A program made the translations under genes and the position numbers. A stretch of 64,000 nucleotides of DNA, from contig NZ_LT629751.1 of the NCBI RefSeq assembly GCF_900104805.1, forward strand, positions 806,001 through 870,000, written 5' to 3'. The first letter of the stretch is position 1. The number at the start of each line of letters is the position of its first letter. Source of the stretch: Pseudomonas oryzae. Its GTDB lineage: Bacteria > Pseudomonadota > Gammaproteobacteria > Pseudomonadales > Pseudomonadaceae. The notes below the pieces were generated by a model that ran no database searches, was not told where the DNA came from, and saw only the letters and a program-made list of their open reading frames with translations. This document shows, one piece after another, positions 61,839-64,000 of this stretch.

Positions 61839-61884
61839 CGCACGGGCTGCCTGCCCCGCTGCGGCGGGGCGGGCAGCCCGTGCG
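61839..61884 (+). other. 21-bp hairpin between the DUF1329 and YCF48-like genes
   Basis: Arms 61839-61859 and 61864-61884 are complementary over 21 bp with one G-U pair and a TGCG loop, and start 9 bases after the DUF1329 stop. No T-run follows, so it is a strong RNA structure inside the operon, probably protecting the upstream mRNA or reducing read-through. Confidence 0.6.
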
Positions 61885-61912
61885 GTGCCCTGTGGTAGCG
61901 GAGATTCCGACA

Positions 61913-62995
61913 GTGAAAAGAACAATGATCGCCTTGTGCATATCCCTGGTCGGACTGGTTGTGGCGGAGTCGAACGCCTTCGCCGATACCGAGAAGCGGC
62001 CGGAGGTCGTCCGTGACGTACCTGACACCCTGCAGCAGCCGGCCCTGCGCTCGCCCCTGGCGGCGCGCTCGCTGCTCAATGCCGTGGCCAGCGCCGGCGA
62101 GCGCATCGTCGCGGTGGGTGCGCGCGGCCACATCGTCTATTCCGACGACCGCGGGCAGAGCTGGCAGCAGGCCGAGGTGCCGGTCTCGGTGACCCTGACC
62201 GGCGTGTGCTTCGCCGACCGCGACACCGGCTGGGCAGTCGGCCACCGCGGCGTGATCCTCAAGACCGTCGACGGCGGACGCAGCTGGAGCAAGCGCTTCG
62301 ACGGCCTGCAGGCCGCCACCGCCATCGTCCAGGCCCGCGAGCTGCAGGACCCGGAGCGCGCCCACGATGCGCGGCGCCTGCAGATGGAGGGCGCCGACAA
62401 GCCGCTGCTCGACGTGCAGTGCCTCGATCGCCAGCGGGTGGTGGCCGTCGGCGCCTACGGTTTCGGCTTCGTCACCCACGATGGCGGCGACACTTGGCTG
62501 CCCTCGCTGGCGCTGCTGGACGGCACCGAGCAGCGCCACGTCAACGTCGTCCGCGAACACGGCGGGCAGCTCTACCTGGCCGGCGAGCTGGGCATGCTGC
62601 TGCGTCTGGACAGCGACCTGCAGCAGCTCGAGCCGCTTGGCGAGCCCTATCCGGGCAGCTTCTTCGGCCTGGTCGTCACCCGCAGCGGCCATCTGCTGGC
62701 CTTCGGCCTGCGCGGCAACCTGTTCCGCTCCGGCGATGGCGGCGCCAGCTGGCAGCAGGTCGAGTTCGCCGGCAGCCAGAGCCTTACCGCCGGGGTCAAC
62801 CTGGCCGACGGCGGCATCCTGCTGGTCGACGAGTCCGGCGCCGGCTGGCTGAGCCGCGACGACGGGCAGAGCTTCCGGCCGGTCAGGCCCAGCGCCCAGT
62901 TCCCCTTCGCCGGCCTGCTGGCCACCAGCGATGGCGGCAGCGTGGCGGTCGGAGTCAATGGCGTTTCCTTCTTCGAGCCGGGCGCGCTGCGTTGA
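61913..62995 (+). CDS. YCF48-like beta-propeller exported protein
   Basis: This 360-residue protein begins at a GTG (61913) with GCGGAG upstream; an ATG at 61925 is the alternative. The signal peptide ends near AESNAFA. Repeats with the YCF48/BNR pattern follow: YSDDRGQSWQQAEV, LKTVDGGRSWSKRF, VTHDGGDTWLPSL, RSGDGGASWQQVEF and SRDDGQSFRPV, spread over about residues 50-340 as blades of a beta-propeller. It is periplasmic. Such proteins stand next to the RND gene in DUF1302/DUF1329 clusters and may help assemble or gate the transporter. Role inferred from context only. Confidence 0.85.
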   Translation: MKRTMIALCISLVGLVVAESNAFADTEKRPEVVRDVPDTLQQPALRSPLAARSLLNAVASAGERIVAVGARGHIVYSDDRGQSWQQAEVPVSVTLTGVCFADRDTGWAVGHRGVILKTVDGGRSWSKRFDGLQAATAIVQARELQDPERAHDARRLQMEGADKPLLDVQCLDRQRVVAVGAYGFGFVTHDGGDTWLPSLALLDGTEQRHVNVVREHGGQLYLAGELGMLLRLDSDLQQLEPLGEPYPGSFFGLVVTRSGHLLAFGLRGNLFRSGDGGASWQQVEFAGSQSLTAGVNLADGGILLVDESGAGWLSRDDGQSFRPVRPSAQFPFAGLLATSDGGSVAVGVNGVSFFEPGALR

Positions 62996-63022
62996 GTCGG
63001 TCAATAACAAGAGGTCAATAAC

Positions 63023-64000
63023 ATGGCTATCGGTCATTCCACCGACGATTTCGCCGCCATCGCATCCCTTGCGGATTTCGACAGGCATTCGGGCAACCGC
63101 CTGGAGCGCCTGCTGTTCAACCATCGCAGCCTGGTGATCGGCGTCTGCCTGCTGCTGACGCTGCTGTTCGCGGTCGCCGCCACCGGCCTGCGCCTGAACG
63201 CCAGCTTCCTCAAGACCATCCCGGCCAACCATCCGTTCGTGCTCAACTTCCTCGCGCATGCCGACGAGCTCAAGGGCAGCGCCAATGCCGTGCGCATCGC
63301 CGTGGCGGTGCCGGAGGGGCGCGAGGGCGACATCTTCAGCGCCGAGTACATGGAGACCCTCCGGCAGATCAACGACGACCTGTACCTGGTGCCGGGCGTC
63401 GACCGTGCCTTCATGAAGTCGCTGTGGACGCCGCTGACCCGCTGGCAGGGCGTCACCGAGGAGGGCTTCGACGGCGGCCCGGTGGTGCCGGACGGCTTCG
63501 ACGGCAGCGCCGAGAGCCTGGCGATCCTGCGCGCCAACGTCGAACGCTCCGGCGAGATCGGCCAGCTGGTGGCGCGCGACCTGCGCTCGACCATCGTCCA
63601 TGTGCCGCTGCTGGACATCGACCCCAAGACCGGCCAGGCGCTCGACTACCAGACCCTGTCCGACGCCCTGGAGGAGATCCGCAGCCGCTACCAGGCCAAG
63701 GGCATGGACATCCACATCATCGGCTTCGCCAAAGTGATGGGCGACCTGATCGCCGGCCTGCAGGCGGTGCTCGGCTTCTTCGCCGTGGCGGTGCTGATCA
63801 CCACGGCGATCCTCTACTACTTCACCCGCTGCTGGCGCAGCACCCTGGTGGTGCAGGGCTGCACCCTGGTCGGGGTGATCTGGCTGCTCGGCTGCCTGCC
63901 GCTGCTGGGCTACGAGCTCAATCCCTACTCGATCCTCATCCCGTTCCTGGTCTACGCCATCGGCGTCAGCCACGGCGCGCAGAAGATGAACGGCATCATG
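63023..64000 (+). CDS. RND/MMPL-type transporter, N-terminal part (runs off window)
   Basis: The first 326 residues are visible, and the frame is open to the last base. A cytosolic start with RLERLLFNHR is followed by the first membrane helix (about 38-56), a periplasmic domain of about 180 residues (LNASFLKTIPANHPFVLNFL onwards), and then helices 2 to 4 (about 240-262, 270-290, 300-318). The last of these carries a sterol-sensing-domain-like NPYSILIPFLVYAIGVSHG. This is the MMPL/RND superfamily type seen beside DUF1302, DUF1329 and YCF48 genes. It uses proton motive force to move lipophilic compounds. AGAGGT precedes the ATG. The C-terminal half is outside the window. Confidence 0.88.
   Translation, partial: MAIGHSTDDFAAIASLADFDRHSGNRLERLLFNHRSLVIGVCLLLTLLFAVAATGLRLNASFLKTIPANHPFVLNFLAHADELKGSANAVRIAVAVPEGREGDIFSAEYMETLRQINDDLYLVPGVDRAFMKSLWTPLTRWQGVTEEGFDGGPVVPDGFDGSAESLAILRANVERSGEIGQLVARDLRSTIVHVPLLDIDPKTGQALDYQTLSDALEEIRSRYQAKGMDIHIIGFAKVMGDLIAGLQAVLGFFAVAVLITTAILYYFTRCWRSTLVVQGCTLVGVIWLLGCLPLLGYELNPYSILIPFLVYAIGVSHGAQKMNGIM

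Overview
The window is high-GC Pseudomonas-type chromosome. The first 17.6 kb follows, as far as I recall it, the P. aeruginosa order from tpm (PA2832) down to dusA (PA2795): tpm, htpX, an alanine-forming aminotransferase, msrB, a SagS-like hybrid kinase, a tRNA-Glu/tRNA-Gly cluster, an ABC exporter, queF, mlaA, an RssB-like response regulator with its STAS partner, tal and dusA. These are housekeeping and envelope genes. The main oddity is a queF reading frame broken in a G-run near its 3' end.

Directly beyond the 5' end of dusA lies a decayed tyrosine-recombinase (integrase) relic at about 17.7-18.1 kb, and from there the content is accessory. Region 18.2-25.6 kb (mostly minus strand) carries a heme-dependent oxidative N-demethylase system of the dimethylamine monooxygenase type (DUF3445 heme subunit, flavin/2Fe-2S reductase, DmmA-like zinc-ribbon protein) with an MFS transporter. 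It is followed by a GABA branch: 4-aminobutyraldehyde dehydrogenase, an internally deleted gabT pseudogene, and gabD. Region 25.9-34.3 kb holds a cytochrome P450 with an adrenodoxin-reductase-like flavoprotein and a flavodoxin (P450cin-like electron chain), two class-I glutamine-amidotransferase-like hydrolases, a PuuC-like aldehyde dehydrogenase, a glutamine-synthetase-like ligase and a signal-peptide-less solute-binding-fold protein. Four promoters in this region carry the same 20-bp palindrome (best copy AAGATATGAAACCATATCTT at 32157-32176), so the units form one regulon. A FadR-type GntR regulator and a soluble Cache-domain protein follow. I infer catabolism of secondary or cyclic amines (for example pyrrolidine- or piperidine-like) through P450 oxidation and gamma-glutamylated or free amino-aldehyde intermediates to GABA and succinate. 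The substrate is not proven.

Region 36.2-37.4 kb is a degraded stretch with a fifth copy of the palindrome. Region 37.4-52.3 kb is a second catabolic block: two FAD dehydrogenases, a racemase-fold protein lacking both catalytic cysteines, a dedicated EtfB/EtfA pair, and, beyond a LysR regulator, another FAD dehydrogenase, an SDR, an isochorismatase-fold protein lacking the nucleophilic cysteine and an MFS transporter. Between etfA and the LysR gene sits a two-gene cassette of clearly lower GC content that looks like a Hachiman anti-phage system (HamA nuclease and HamB helicase).

Region 53.4-64.0 kb contains a XylR/DmpR-type sigma-54 activator divergent from a ring-degradation operon: extradiol dioxygenase, C-C bond hydrolase, HsaA-like flavin monooxygenase, DUF1302, DUF1329, a YCF48-like beta-propeller and an RND/MMPL protein that runs off the window. 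The intergenic region has two candidate enhancer-like inverted repeats and a -24/-12 promoter. FAD dehydrogenases, SDR, hydroxylase, extradiol dioxygenase and hydrolase together suggest aromatisation and meta-cleavage of an alicyclic or aromatic compound.
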